The notes beneath the pieces were generated by a model. The model had not been told where the DNA came from, did no database searches, and was given only the letters and a program-made list of their open reading frames with translations. The position numbers and the translations under genes are program-made. This document shows, piece after piece, positions 5,631 to 14,617 of a stretch of DNA of 20,916 nt. Each line of letters begins with the position of its first letter. Position 1 is the stretch's first letter. This stretch comes from Bacteroidales bacterium (lineage in GTDB: Bacteria; Bacteroidota; Bacteroidia; Bacteroidales; UBA932). The stretch lies in NCBI GenBank assembly GCA_024695285.1, contig JAILIM010000092.1, forward strand, positions 1 to 20,916, in the 5' to 3' direction.

Positions 5631-8318
5631 TTAATCTAAGGCGAATCTCACCATCAACGGCCAGTGGTCGGAGGGGAAGTATTCGTTATATTTGTCGTCA
5701 ATCACTTTGTATTTCACCACATCCAGCCCGCCTTTGAAATAGAGGTAATCGATGCGGTGATACCACTTGGAACGCTGCTCGTCTTCGTAGCTGTATGCGT
5801 TATAGGTGGCAACCGGACCTTCTTTTACACCCAGATCGGCGCTGCGGTAATAGGAGTCTGTCAGCTGGACCTTGAAGTAATCCGTGTGGGTGGCTTCCGT
5901 GGTGGGGCCGTTCATGTCACCTCCGAGGATGACCGGGTAACCGCCGGTATTCAGGGCGGCAATCCGGCTACAGATCAGTTCGGCAGAACGGGTACGGATT
6001 TCCAGGGCCTCCTCTTCGCTGACGGAGGTGCCGGAGCTGGTTACTTCCAGATGGGTATTGAGGAAGAGGACTTTCTCGCCGGTTTCGCGGTTTTCCAGTT
6101 TGATCCACTGGCAGACGCGTCGGCGTCCCGGATCTGTGGAAACCCAACCCGGATAGGGGTTGCTGGGCGTATCCGGCGTGGCTGAGAGGTAAAAATAGCC
6201 CTTGTCCAGCTCGACGAACTTGTCGGTTTTCCAGGCGAGGCAGGGCTCTTCCGCCGTTTCAAAGAAAGTGTATTCCGGAAGATTTCCGATCATGTAGGCC
6301 CGCTGCTCCGGCCGGCTTTCCTGGAAGCCCACGATGTCAAAACTGTAATCCTTGATGAGCTGGACGACGCCGGTGCGACGGAATTCCCAGCTGCGCTCGT
6401 CCGTATCCTTGTCCGTAATGAAACGAATGTTGAAGGTCGCTGCCGTCAAAATGGTTTTGGTCGTCACAGGGCCGTCCGGATTGCCGATATAGAGTTCCCG
6501 GATATGCCCGGTTCCCTGATCGGTGATATAGAGCATAGTGCCCGTGCTGTTCATCAGCAGACCGCCCATCTGGCAGAAAGTCGCGGCGGTTCCGACACCA
6601 TCGGCGATGGCCGCGCGGTTGGCTGCCTTGGTACTGCCGGCGACCGTCGATACGATCGCGTTGGCATATCCGAGAGAGCCTTTCCGGATCCTCCGGACAC
6701 GGTAAGTATCAGCAAGATAGATGTCTCCGTTCGGGGAGATGGCGATGTCTGCGATACCGGCTGTGAATTTCGCCGTCAGCGGCTCACCTTCCGTGCCGTC
6801 GGAGATGGCTTTCGCATCCTTGATGCCGGCGATGACCTCATAGGTGCCGGTGTTGGGATTGACGTTGAGAATCTGGCAGCCGTTGGTCGCGACAATCAGG
6901 TTTCCGTCCGCATCGAATTCCATGGCGAGCGGCCACATCCCGAGGCTGACCGTCAGGGAAGGGGAGGCCGTGAAGTCTCCGCCGTCGAACTTGTAAATGG
7001 TTTTGAGGTCGCGCACCGCGACAAAGGCGTTCCCCTCTGCGTCGAAGATGATATCCATCACGCTCTTGCCGCTCCAGGTGCTCAAGGCCGCCTGCTCCGT
7101 AAAGGTATGGCTGTCCGGATTAAAGGTGAAGACTTTGGCTTTGGCCTTCTCGGCGAACCAGATCTCGCCGTTATGCAGATTGCCCAGCCAGGGGACGTGA
7201 GTCGCATCCCCATAGGTGTAAGGATCGGAAAGCGTTCCTGCCTTGACATCCCAGATACGCACCGTCTGTGCCTGCTCCAGCACGAACGCCTTTTCGTCCG
7301 GGACGATCCAGCCCATACCACGAACGGCGCCAAGAATGGCCGCGGAAGCATTGCCGCCGGCCTTTCCGGAAACCGGGTTGCTGAAGCCGACGTTGCCAAA
7401 GAGCGTTGTGACCGTGAACGGCGCTTTCAGCTCTTCGGGATAGACGACCTGTTCCATCGGTTTGATGTGGGCCCGGTCGATCCGAAGGTTTTCAGCCGTG
7501 CAGACCGTGCCGGAGATGGTGTTGCCGGCGGCATTCACCAAATAGATCCGGACTTCCGGGTAGGTGTGGTCCTCGCCCGGTCCGACCGGCATGGGAACAT
7601 AGAAAGTACGAGAAGTGGCAGTCCCTGCAGGGAAGGGGAGACCGACGCAGTCGTCATTCCCGGCATAAGCCTGGACGAAAGGCTTTTCATCCCCGATGCT
7701 GCCTGACCAGTTATGGACGACCATATTCTTCGTCATGACATAGCCCGGCGTCAAGACCATCAACTTTGCAGCCTCGGCGGGAATGTTGGAAATGGTCAGC
7801 TTCAGCAGGCCGCACAGCTGGTAGAATTGCAGGTTCTCACCCTCGATGACATTCGAGAGCATGGGTGCTTCCGCATTCCCTTCCGTCCAGACATAATTGT
7901 TCTTCAGGCTCAGGGTCAGCGTGCTGCCTTCCCACTTGCAGTTGTTCGGTGCGAGTGAGGGATACAGGGCAAAACCGCCTTCTCCGTACAGTACGCCGCT
8001 GGCGGGCGTCTCCGTCTGATGGAAGTCTGCCGCCCCGGCGGTATTCTCTCCGGAGTAACGCATATCCAGCGTATTCCCGTCGGAAAGCGCTACGCGGATC
8101 CTGTCTCCGGTTCTCCATTGGTATTCTGGACCGTCAAAGCCGGTTTTACTGACTGTGGCGTCACTGAATTCGGCGTAGAGGACGACCTCATCCGGATCGC
8201 CGGCGGGCGTTTCCGGATTTTCCGGTGTGCCCGGATTGTCTTTAATCTCGGGCTCTGCTTCCTTGGAACAGGCGCCCAGCAGCAGGGCAGCAGTCAATAG
8301 AAATAACAGTCGTTTCAT
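5631..8318 (-). CDS. Fimbrillin-like / NHL propeller / EEP phosphoesterase fusion lipoprotein
   Basis: An 895-residue lipoprotein (LLGAC, Cys17, followed by acidic residues). Residues about 45-300 are a fimbrillin/Mfa-like module (KTGFDGPEYQWRTGDRI, FALYP, EAPML). Residues about 305-615 are an NHL-type propeller. Residues 625-895 are a complete endonuclease/exonuclease/phosphatase domain with all expected motifs: TFNIR (Asn630), FQE (Glu667), NTHLE (His756), GGDMN (Asp801, Asn803), HRIDYL (Asp857) and SDHWP (Asp884, His885). EEP enzymes cleave phosphomonoesters or phosphodiesters with a divalent metal. The first 600 residues are paralogous to the product of 3548-5443, so this looks like that kind of protein with an enzyme added at its C-terminus. 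The start codon is 5 bases after the stop of the free EEP gene. The substrate is unknown. Confidence 0.9.
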   Translation of the reverse strand: MKRLLFLLTAALLLGACSKEAEPEIKDNPGTPENPETPAGDPDEVVLYAEFSDATVSKTGFDGPEYQWRTGDRIRVALSDGNTLDMRYSGENTAGAADFHQTETPASGVLYGEGGFALYPSLAPNNCKWEGSTLTLSLKNNYVWTEGNAEAPMLSNVIEGENLQFYQLCGLLKLTISNIPAEAAKLMVLTPGYVMTKNMVVHNWSGSIGDEKPFVQAYAGNDDCVGLPFPAGTATSRTFYVPMPVGPGEDHTYPEVRIYLVNAAGNTISGTVCTAENLRIDRAHIKPMEQVVYPEELKAPFTVTTLFGNVGFSNPVSGKAGGNASAAILGAVRGMGWIVPDEKAFVLEQAQTVRIWDVKAGTLSDPYTYGDATHVPWLGNLHNGEIWFAEKAKAKVFTFNPDSHTFTEQAALSTWSGKSVMDIIFDAEGNAFVAVRDLKTIYKFDGGDFTASPSLTVSLGMWPLAMEFDADGNLIVATNGCQILNVNPNTGTYEVIAGIKDAKAISDGTEGEPLTAKFTAGIADIAISPNGDIYLADTYRVRRIRKGSLGYANAIVSTVAGSTKAANRAAIADGVGTAATFCQMGGLLMNSTGTMLYITDQGTGHIRELYIGNPDGPVTTKTILTAATFNIRFITDKDTDERSWEFRRTGVVQLIKDYSFDIVGFQESRPEQRAYMIGNLPEYTFFETAEEPCLAWKTDKFVELDKGYFYLSATPDTPSNPYPGWVSTDPGRRRVCQWIKLENRETGEKVLFLNTHLEVTSSGTSVSEEEALEIRTRSAELICSRIAALNTGGYPVILGGDMNGPTTEATHTDYFKVQLTDSYYRSADLGVKEGPVATYNAYSYEDEQRSKWYHRIDYLYFKGGLDVVKYKVIDDKYNEYFPSDHWPLMVRFALD

Positions 8319-8323
8319 GGGGA

Positions 8324-9271
8324 TCAGAAATTAAAATCAACGATAACCGGCAAATGGTCGGAAGGATGCCAGAAACTGGTCACGACCTCGTCACGGACCG
8401 GCTCGGTATATTCATCCCGGACAATCCGGGCATCGGTAATGGACGGATAAAGGTCCGGCGTGCAGAAAACATAATCGTAGCGGGTATCGGCGATGGTGGA
8501 CAGAATCACCTCTTCCGGATAGCGCCACTTGATGATGTCCCTATAAGGAGTATGCTCATGTATGTAATCCTGTGCCTGGAACTTGGGGTCGTCCGCAGGT
8601 AGGCCGTAGAAAGCATTGTCCGTACGGGAAATGGAATTGAAATCGCCCATCAGGAGCCAATACCCGTTTCGGGCATTGCCGATGGTGTGTCTGCATACGT
8701 ATTCCACTTCCATCTTCCGGTAGGCATCGCCTCCGTGGGCGGCTTTGGATGCTTCCTGGTCCGTGGCATTGAAGGCGTACGGATGCGGCCAGGTATGGAG
8801 GGCAACCAGATTCAAGGTCTTATCCGCGACGCTTACCTGTGCCCATACGGCACCGTGGGTAACTACACTGTCAGGCTCTTCGCCGACAATCTTCGCCACC
8901 CCGTGGATGGGCGTCTTGGAGGTGATGACCTGGGGATAGTTGTCCCGCATGCCGCCGACATAGACAAAACGGTGTCCGTATCGGGCGGCCAGTTCCGGCC
9001 AGTTATCGACCAGATACTTTTCCTCCAGGGGCAGTTTGTCTCTGGTTCCCGTGTAATAAATACTGCGGGCTTCGCACCAGACGCAAACGTCCGGATTCTG
9101 TTCGCGGACCCAGTTGACAAAACTGTCATAGTTCTTACCCTGTTCGGCCCACATCCCGTTCTGGATATTCCAGAACAGGAGCCGGAACGGTGTCTCTTCC
9201 TCAATGGAGACGGTTTGTGAAGAGCATCCGACAGCAAGGAGTACCCTTATTATCAGATACAGACGTCTCAT
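8324..9271 (-). CDS. EEP-family phosphoesterase lipoprotein
   Basis: A 315-residue endonuclease/exonuclease/phosphatase-family enzyme, probably anchored in the outer membrane by Cys16 (LLAVGC). The hydrophobic stretch is short and interrupted by Arg9, so the lipoprotein call is moderate. Active-site motifs are all present: FWNIQNG (Asn35), WCEA (Glu67), LHTW (His159), GDFN (Asp210, Asn212), RYDYV (Asp266) and SDHLP (Asp305, His306). The family covers nucleases, sphingomyelinases and sugar or inositol phosphatases, and the sequence does not decide among these. Next to a phosphodiester glycosidase and SusC/D, hydrolysis of a phosphorylated glycan is the likely role. Its ATG overlaps the stop of the IPT/TIG-NHL gene as ATGA. 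It is clearly divergent from the EEP domain of the next gene. Confidence 0.88.
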   Translation of the reverse strand: MRRLYLIIRVLLAVGCSSQTVSIEEETPFRLLFWNIQNGMWAEQGKNYDSFVNWVREQNPDVCVWCEARSIYYTGTRDKLPLEEKYLVDNWPELAARYGHRFVYVGGMRDNYPQVITSKTPIHGVAKIVGEEPDSVVTHGAVWAQVSVADKTLNLVALHTWPHPYAFNATDQEASKAAHGGDAYRKMEVEYVCRHTIGNARNGYWLLMGDFNSISRTDNAFYGLPADDPKFQAQDYIHEHTPYRDIIKWRYPEEVILSTIADTRYDYVFCTPDLYPSITDARIVRDEYTEPVRDEVVTSFWHPSDHLPVIVDFNF

Positions 9272-10518
9272 CGGATACTCACTTTACGGATCAGACAGTT
9301 CTGCGAGTCGCAGATGTACAGCGTTTCGGCATCATAGACCAGAATGCCGTCCACTTCGTTGAACTTGGCGTTCAGGCCCTTGCCGTCGGCATAGCCTTTC
9401 GTCCCGCCGAGAATGGTCTCCACCTTTCCTGTCGCGTAATTGCCGTCAGCGTCCGGAACGAGTTTACGGACACAGTGATAGGCCGCATCGCCGACATAGA
9501 GCGTTCCGTCCGGAGCGAAGTCGAAGCCCTGGCAGGAACGGATGCTCGTCTTCAGCGGATCTCCGTCCGGGTCGTCAAGCATCGTTTCGCTCTTTTCGCC
9601 GGTCCCCATGATGACGGTCTGCAAGCCGGCCGGGTCAATGGAGATCAGTTTGTAGCCGTGCTGAACGGAAACGATCAGATTTCCTTTCGGGTCAAAACCG
9701 ATGAAGGCTGGACCTTCATCTGGTATCTGGGCGAATTCGGTCTTTTCCATCGTGGCCGGGTTGAACTTATAGACTGTCAGCCCGTTACGACAGGGGACAT
9801 AGATGAACCCGTCCGGGCCGATGGCGACATTCATCGGATTGTTCAGGCCGGTAGCCATCACGTCATTCTTTCTTGTCGTCGGATTGAAGCGGTAGAGTTT
9901 TCCATTGGCTTTATCGTTATACCAGTAATTCCCTTCCGCGTCAAATGCACCCTGCCATACGGCTGCGCCGGCTTCTTCCACTTTCGCTTCGGTGGTAACG
10001 GACATGTCGGCGGAGATGTGCCGGATGGCGTTTCCGCCCCGGTCCGTAAACCAGAGGGTGCCGTCCGCGGCCTTGTTGATACCCGTCGGCATATAGGTGG
10101 CGGCACCGGTCCCTACGCCGTCAATGCATTGGCGGACGCCCTGCTGCCCCACGATGGTGGAAACCATGTATTCTTGATCGGGAATCTTCAGGTAATTGAA
10201 TACCAGGCCTTCCGCTTCGCCGGACGGCGCTTTCACCGAAATGGTGTGGTTGCCGGGTTCATTCTGGGGCAATATGACCAGCAGGCGGTCTTTATAGGCT
10301 TCCAGCACACGGGCGGGGACCCCGCCGACGGTAACTTCGTTTTGGGCAGGATCCGTTGAAAAATTCCGCCCGAGGATGGTAATCAGGTCACCGGGATAGC
10401 CGTTTTTGGGATCGACGGAAACCAGTCGGAGGTCTGTAATCCGGGCCTCGTAGTTGCCCTTCTGCTGACAGGCGGCCAGCAGAAGGAGGGAGCAGAGGAT
10501 AAATACTATCTTTTTCAT
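9268..10518 (-). CDS. Single IPT/TIG domain - NHL propeller lipoprotein
   Basis: A 416-residue lipoprotein (LLLLAAC, Cys17). Residues about 27-113 are one IPT/TIG immunoglobulin-like domain with the typical SVDPKNGYPGDLITILGRNF signature. Residues about 118-416 are NHL repeats (GPDGFIYV, APDGTLYVGD, IRKVSIR), forming a beta-propeller. IPT/TIG-NHL proteins are found beside SusC/D pairs in Bacteroidetes and are thought to bind substrate at the surface; no catalytic residues are recognised. The gene begins 2 bases after the stop of the three-TIG paralogue and overlaps the EEP gene by 4 bases, so all are one transcript. Confidence 0.88.
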   Translation of the reverse strand: MKKIVFILCSLLLLAACQQKGNYEARITDLRLVSVDPKNGYPGDLITILGRNFSTDPAQNEVTVGGVPARVLEAYKDRLLVILPQNEPGNHTISVKAPSGEAEGLVFNYLKIPDQEYMVSTIVGQQGVRQCIDGVGTGAATYMPTGINKAADGTLWFTDRGGNAIRHISADMSVTTEAKVEEAGAAVWQGAFDAEGNYWYNDKANGKLYRFNPTTRKNDVMATGLNNPMNVAIGPDGFIYVPCRNGLTVYKFNPATMEKTEFAQIPDEGPAFIGFDPKGNLIVSVQHGYKLISIDPAGLQTVIMGTGEKSETMLDDPDGDPLKTSIRSCQGFDFAPDGTLYVGDAAYHCVRKLVPDADGNYATGKVETILGGTKGYADGKGLNAKFNEVDGILVYDAETLYICDSQNCLIRKVSIR

Positions 10519-10520
10519 GA

Positions 10521-12320
10521 CTAGTCAATCACAATTTCACGAATGGTGTATGCGTTGTATTCGGTAACGATGAGCAGTTTGCCGGAAGGTGCCATCCGGA
10601 TTTCACCAGGCGTGTCGAACCGGGCTTCGGCGCCGACCCCGTCCGTCTTTCCCTTCTGACCGGACGTACCGGCTATCGTAGAAATAACAGCATCATCATA
10701 ACCGTGCTCTCCAGGCGAGATCAGTTTGATTACCTTGAAGGAGTCATCGGCCACATAGATTTTTCCATCGGGACCGACCGTGATGCCAAAGAGGTTGGAG
10801 CCAAACTTGGCGGTCAGCGGCTCTCCGGGAGTTCCGGGATCATCCGCCTTGCCGTCCAAGACACCTGCGATGACAAACTGCTCGCCATCCGGCTTCACGC
10901 CGATAATCTGGCAGCCCATCGTGGACACGATCAGGGTGCCGTCCGGGGCGAATTCCATGGCCAGCGGTCCCTTGCTGAATTCTGCGAAGACCGCCATGTT
11001 GGCGAAGTCGCCGCCCGGGGCCTTGAAGATGGCCTTGGAGCCGTCGCGGACGAGGACATAAGCGTTGCCTTCCGTATCGAAGCAGACGTCCATGGGTGAT
11101 GTGCCGGTGAAATTGCTGGTAATCACCTCGGCGACGTCGGTCTTGTAGTTGTGCCGCACCAGTTTGTTGTTGCCCTTGCTGGCCATATAAATCCAGTCCC
11201 CGTGGATGCAGCCGCGCCAGGCCGCGTTGAGCAGCCCCTTGGCGGCCGTCGAGGATCCGCTCACCTCCCAGGAAGCCAGATTCAGGAAACGCAGGGCGTT
11301 GTTGCCGTTGTCGAAGATTCCGAGACGGCCATCGGGCAGGAAGACCACGCCGCGAGGCTGGCGGAATTTGGCGACGGTGGATACGCCGTCAACGATAGTC
11401 TCGGTATCCGCTGCCCGGCCTGCCGAACCGCTGATGGTCTTGACCGTATAGGTATGGGTCTTGGAGACGTAGAGGAAAACAGGACCTTCTACGGTTTTAT
11501 CTCCAACCGTAACGACGACAGGGTAGGAGCCTAACGGGTTTTCGGGGATTTCGATGCTGAGTTCGGTGGAGGAAGCACTGAGTACGGTCGCCTGTACACC
11601 GTTCAGGGTTACGATATTCTCGGAGGGAGTCGGACTGAAGCAGATACCCTTGAGGGTCACGATATCTCCGGCGGTTCCGCTGTTTGGTGAGACGGATTCC
11701 ACCGTCAGTTCCGGAATGGCTTCATAGGTAAATGACGGTCCGGTGATGGTCTCCTTGCCGTCCACCGTCAGGACGAAAGGATACTGACCGGCGGGATTGT
11801 CCGGAAGAATCACGACAAGGCGGGAGGCATTCGCTTTTTCAATAACGGCCTCTTTCCCGTTGATTGTCACCTTATTGCGGGAGATTTCATCCGGGAAGAG
11901 CTGCCCGTAGATGGAGATACGGTCACCCCTGACTCCCGAAGACGGATTATACGAATTGATGGCGATGCTTTCCGGCGGCATGGGATCGGCATAGCGGAAG
12001 CTGAGGCCTTCCATGACGAATTCTCCGACCGTGACGGTTACGGCAACCTCGCCGTTGGTATGCTCCGGCATGACGATATGGATCCGGTCAACGGTGACTT
12101 CCCCGATTGTGGCAGGGATCCCGTCCACGTCAACTGTCACCGGCTCGGAGAAACCGTATCCGGAAATAACAGCCTGCGTACCGGCACTGCCGGCCTTGGG
12201 AATCAGGGAAAGGACCTTCGGTGCGGCCTCCTGGCCGGCATTCGTTTCATTATCCTGACAGGAAACGCAGAACATGGCGCCAAGGGCCATGAGGAGGAAA
12301 TATGAAAGTGACTTTTTCAT
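10521..12320 (-). CDS. Triple IPT/TIG domain - NHL propeller lipoprotein
   Basis: A 599-residue lipoprotein with the likely modified residue Cys21 followed by QDNE, an acidic start that suits surface export. Three IPT/TIG domains lie at about 35-110, 119-199 and 205-284; domains 2 and 3 show the NP(S/N)SG...GD start. An NHL-type beta-propeller covers about 291-599 and ends in TIREIVID. The domain order and propeller are shared with the next gene, which has one TIG domain, so one arose from the other by domain gain or loss. The likely role is an extended surface glycan-binding protein working with SusD. It starts 2 bases after the phosphodiester glycosidase stop codon. Confidence 0.9.
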   Translation of the reverse strand: MKKSLSYFLLMALGAMFCVSCQDNETNAGQEAAPKVLSLIPKAGSAGTQAVISGYGFSEPVTVDVDGIPATIGEVTVDRIHIVMPEHTNGEVAVTVTVGEFVMEGLSFRYADPMPPESIAINSYNPSSGVRGDRISIYGQLFPDEISRNKVTINGKEAVIEKANASRLVVILPDNPAGQYPFVLTVDGKETITGPSFTYEAIPELTVESVSPNSGTAGDIVTLKGICFSPTPSENIVTLNGVQATVLSASSTELSIEIPENPLGSYPVVVTVGDKTVEGPVFLYVSKTHTYTVKTISGSAGRAADTETIVDGVSTVAKFRQPRGVVFLPDGRLGIFDNGNNALRFLNLASWEVSGSSTAAKGLLNAAWRGCIHGDWIYMASKGNNKLVRHNYKTDVAEVITSNFTGTSPMDVCFDTEGNAYVLVRDGSKAIFKAPGGDFANMAVFAEFSKGPLAMEFAPDGTLIVSTMGCQIIGVKPDGEQFVIAGVLDGKADDPGTPGEPLTAKFGSNLFGITVGPDGKIYVADDSFKVIKLISPGEHGYDDAVISTIAGTSGQKGKTDGVGAEARFDTPGEIRMAPSGKLLIVTEYNAYTIREIVID

Positions 12321-12322
12321 GG

Positions 12323-13282
12323 CTAAGGCTCATTTACGGTTACCATCCAGGTGTTCACGACCGGACGCTGGGCGCCGTCTGAAGCCCGGTTTCTGAGTTG
12401 ATAGATATTGGCTGAAGGGTGACGGATCACCAGCTGTGCGCTGCCGCCGCCATCCAGGTTGGAAGACCAGCTGCAGCCGAGGCTCTTCATAATTTCTCCC
12501 ATCTCCCAATAGAGCATTCCGTCCGACCAGAGCGGCTGGCGGCCGTCCACGATCATGAAATAGACCGTGCTGCCGTCTTCCGTATAGCCGACAACGTTAC
12601 GGGGATGGCGGTTGGTCGAATAGCCGGAGAAGTCACCGGGGACTTCGCCGTTCTGCAGGACGATGACGCCGCTTCCGGTTACATCCCGAAGGTCAGTAGC
12701 CATTGTCCGGTAGGTGACCGTATCCCGGATGACCGGTTTCCCGTCGAAGTCCAGGCCGAAGAAACTGATGGCCTGGTCCGTCAATTTGGAGGAGTACACG
12801 AACGTATTTTTGAGTACCCGGCCGGCGCGGTGGATCGGACCACGGATCTTTCCGTTGGAGGTATCCCAGAAGTCGGCATTGACGACGGCGACGACCCGCT
12901 GCCCGGGCTTGTCCACGTATTCGATCATGTCGGAAGGGGTCTGCCGGCTGCCGATGACGTAGGAATTCTGGTCGAATGGCATCCCGACCTTCATCTTCAA
13001 GCCGGGCGTCGTCAGGTCAACCCGAAGGATAAAGACATGCTCGACTTTAGCCAGGCTTGTTTGCAGATGAATATCGGTTTCATCTACACCTTGGGCAATG
13101 ACGAAGCTCGTATCTGCATAGATATGACCGACAGAGGCGGCTTTCGCTACCATTCTTCCCAGCTCTGTACGAGGTTCATATTGGGTATCCGGAATGTCAT
13201 CCGGACCGGTCGGAAGTTTCTGACAGGCAAATAGCGCCAGAAGCCAGAAAGAAAGGATTAGAATAAAGGATACTTTTCTCAT
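12323..13282 (-). CDS. NAGPA-type phosphodiester glycosidase lipoprotein
   Basis: A 319-residue member of the phosphodiester glycosidase family (PF09992), whose best known member removes GlcNAc from GlcNAc-1-phosphodiesters. Family marks are VNADFWD, GPIHRAGRVL and NLDGGGSAQL (DGGGS at 277-281). The signal peptide ends in LFAC (Cys20). The start at 13282 is chosen because GGAGGA (13291-13296) sits 8 bases before it and it lies 4 bases after the SusD stop; an in-frame ATG at 13312 would overlap SusD and add charged residues before the signal peptide. Its presence between SusD and the TIG-NHL genes is the main reason to suspect a phosphodiester-containing substrate. The sugar and the exact bond are not known. 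Confidence 0.88.
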   Translation of the reverse strand: MRKVSFILILSFWLLALFACQKLPTGPDDIPDTQYEPRTELGRMVAKAASVGHIYADTSFVIAQGVDETDIHLQTSLAKVEHVFILRVDLTTPGLKMKVGMPFDQNSYVIGSRQTPSDMIEYVDKPGQRVVAVVNADFWDTSNGKIRGPIHRAGRVLKNTFVYSSKLTDQAISFFGLDFDGKPVIRDTVTYRTMATDLRDVTGSGVIVLQNGEVPGDFSGYSTNRHPRNVVGYTEDGSTVYFMIVDGRQPLWSDGMLYWEMGEIMKSLGCSWSSNLDGGGSAQLVIRHPSANIYQLRNRASDGAQRPVVNTWMVTVNEP

Positions 13283-13286
13283 CTTG

Positions 13287-14612
13287 CTATTCCTCCGTAT
13301 CATTTTCTTCATCCGCAGCGACCCATAAAGGATTCTGCGTCAGTTTCTTGTTCAAAGTCAGTTCGCGGGAGGGGATTGGGAATACCGTGAATTTCGTATC
13401 CACACCTACCGTCGTTTCATATTTCCCGGTACGCACCAGGTCGAACCAGCGGAAGCCTTCACCGAAGAACTCCAGGCGCCGCTCGTTAAGCACGGCATCC
13501 AGAAAAGCCGCTTCATTCGCAGGCGCCACGTCGGGAAGACCACGGAAACGGCGCAACTCATTGAGCCGGTCAATACCGAGGGCCAGGCCCTGCGCTTCGG
13601 CGCTGATCAGATACATCTCCGCAAGGCGGGTAATATAGATCGGATCATGGCCGGCGTCGCCCTGGCAATATTTATTCACGACATTATTGCTGCCCTGGAT
13701 ATCGACAGAGACCGTCCGGCGCTTGTCGATATACTCGAACATATCCATCGCTTCCTGTGTAGGGCAGAACGTGTAGCTGCCGCCAACCGGCGATTCCTTC
13801 GTATAATAATAGGAACCGATGTTGTAGCTCCCTTCTTCCAAGAGGTTCGCGAAGGTGAAGATTTCCTCTTTGTTTGCAACCCCGCGGAAAATGTCCGTAA
13901 AGTCGGCGAGGGCGAAACGGCCGCAAGTGATCAGATCCTCTGCCAGCGCGGCGGCCTCGGCTTTTTTGCCCCGGGCCAGATACGTCCGGGCCAGCAGTGC
14001 CTTGGCTGCGTCCTTGGACACATAGTTTTTCGTGGTGAAATCCGGAGCCATGGCTACGGCCAGCTTTAATTCGTTTTCGACGAAATCCCAGCAGTCCTCC
14101 TCGGAATCCTGAGGGACATCGTCCGTAATCGGCCCCGTTACAATCGGGACTGAACGCCAGCGGGTAACTAGGTTGTAATAGTAGAGGCCGCGGAAGAAAT
14201 GGCCGGTACCGAGCATCTCATTCTTCTTCGCCGAGGCGGGAAGTCCTTCCACCGCCTGGATGAAATAATTGATCTGGTAAAGACCGGCATAATAGCCGTT
14301 CCACGGACCCGATACCATGCTTCCGTCGGGATAGATGGCGCCCTGGATCACGAGGGCGGGCGTATTGGTCGAAGTAGCACCCGGGCGGATGATGTCACCG
14401 CCGATGATGTCGAACATGGCCCATCCGTTGAAGGTCGGTTTATACTGGGCGATGTTGTACACGCCGATCATCAGCATTTCGGCATCCTTATCCGTAAGGT
14501 TGTCACTGGAGACGCCGTTATGCGGATACTGGTCGAGATATTTGTCGCAGGAGGCGAGCAGAAGGATCACGGCTGCGCTTGCCGCAAGAAGCCGTAATAT
14601 CTTGTTTTTCAT
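13287..14612 (-). CDS. SusD/RagB-family nutrient-binding lipoprotein
   Basis: A 441-residue SusD-like outer-membrane lipoprotein (LLASC, Cys22, then DKYLDQYP, the typical SusD start). It caps the SusC barrel and captures substrate at the surface. The RagB/SusD C-terminal pattern is clear: a LNELRRFRG helix, FLDAVLNERRLEFFGEGFRW and LTQNPLW. The protein is shorter than most SusD homologues (usually about 500-600 residues), so loops outside the TPR core are probably reduced. The start is 5 bases after the SusC stop codon. The binding specificity cannot be read from sequence. Confidence 0.95.
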   Translation of the reverse strand: MKNKILRLLAASAAVILLLASCDKYLDQYPHNGVSSDNLTDKDAEMLMIGVYNIAQYKPTFNGWAMFDIIGGDIIRPGATSTNTPALVIQGAIYPDGSMVSGPWNGYYAGLYQINYFIQAVEGLPASAKKNEMLGTGHFFRGLYYYNLVTRWRSVPIVTGPITDDVPQDSEEDCWDFVENELKLAVAMAPDFTTKNYVSKDAAKALLARTYLARGKKAEAAALAEDLITCGRFALADFTDIFRGVANKEEIFTFANLLEEGSYNIGSYYYTKESPVGGSYTFCPTQEAMDMFEYIDKRRTVSVDIQGSNNVVNKYCQGDAGHDPIYITRLAEMYLISAEAQGLALGIDRLNELRRFRGLPDVAPANEAAFLDAVLNERRLEFFGEGFRWFDLVRTGKYETTVGVDTKFTVFPIPSRELTLNKKLTQNPLWVAADEENDTEE

Positions 14613-14617
14613 AACGC

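Noticed and set aside
13283..13312. Longer start for the phosphodiester glycosidase gene
   Set aside because: It would overlap SusD and add ten charged residues before the lipoprotein signal. The Shine-Dalgarno at 13291-13296 is well placed for 13282 instead.
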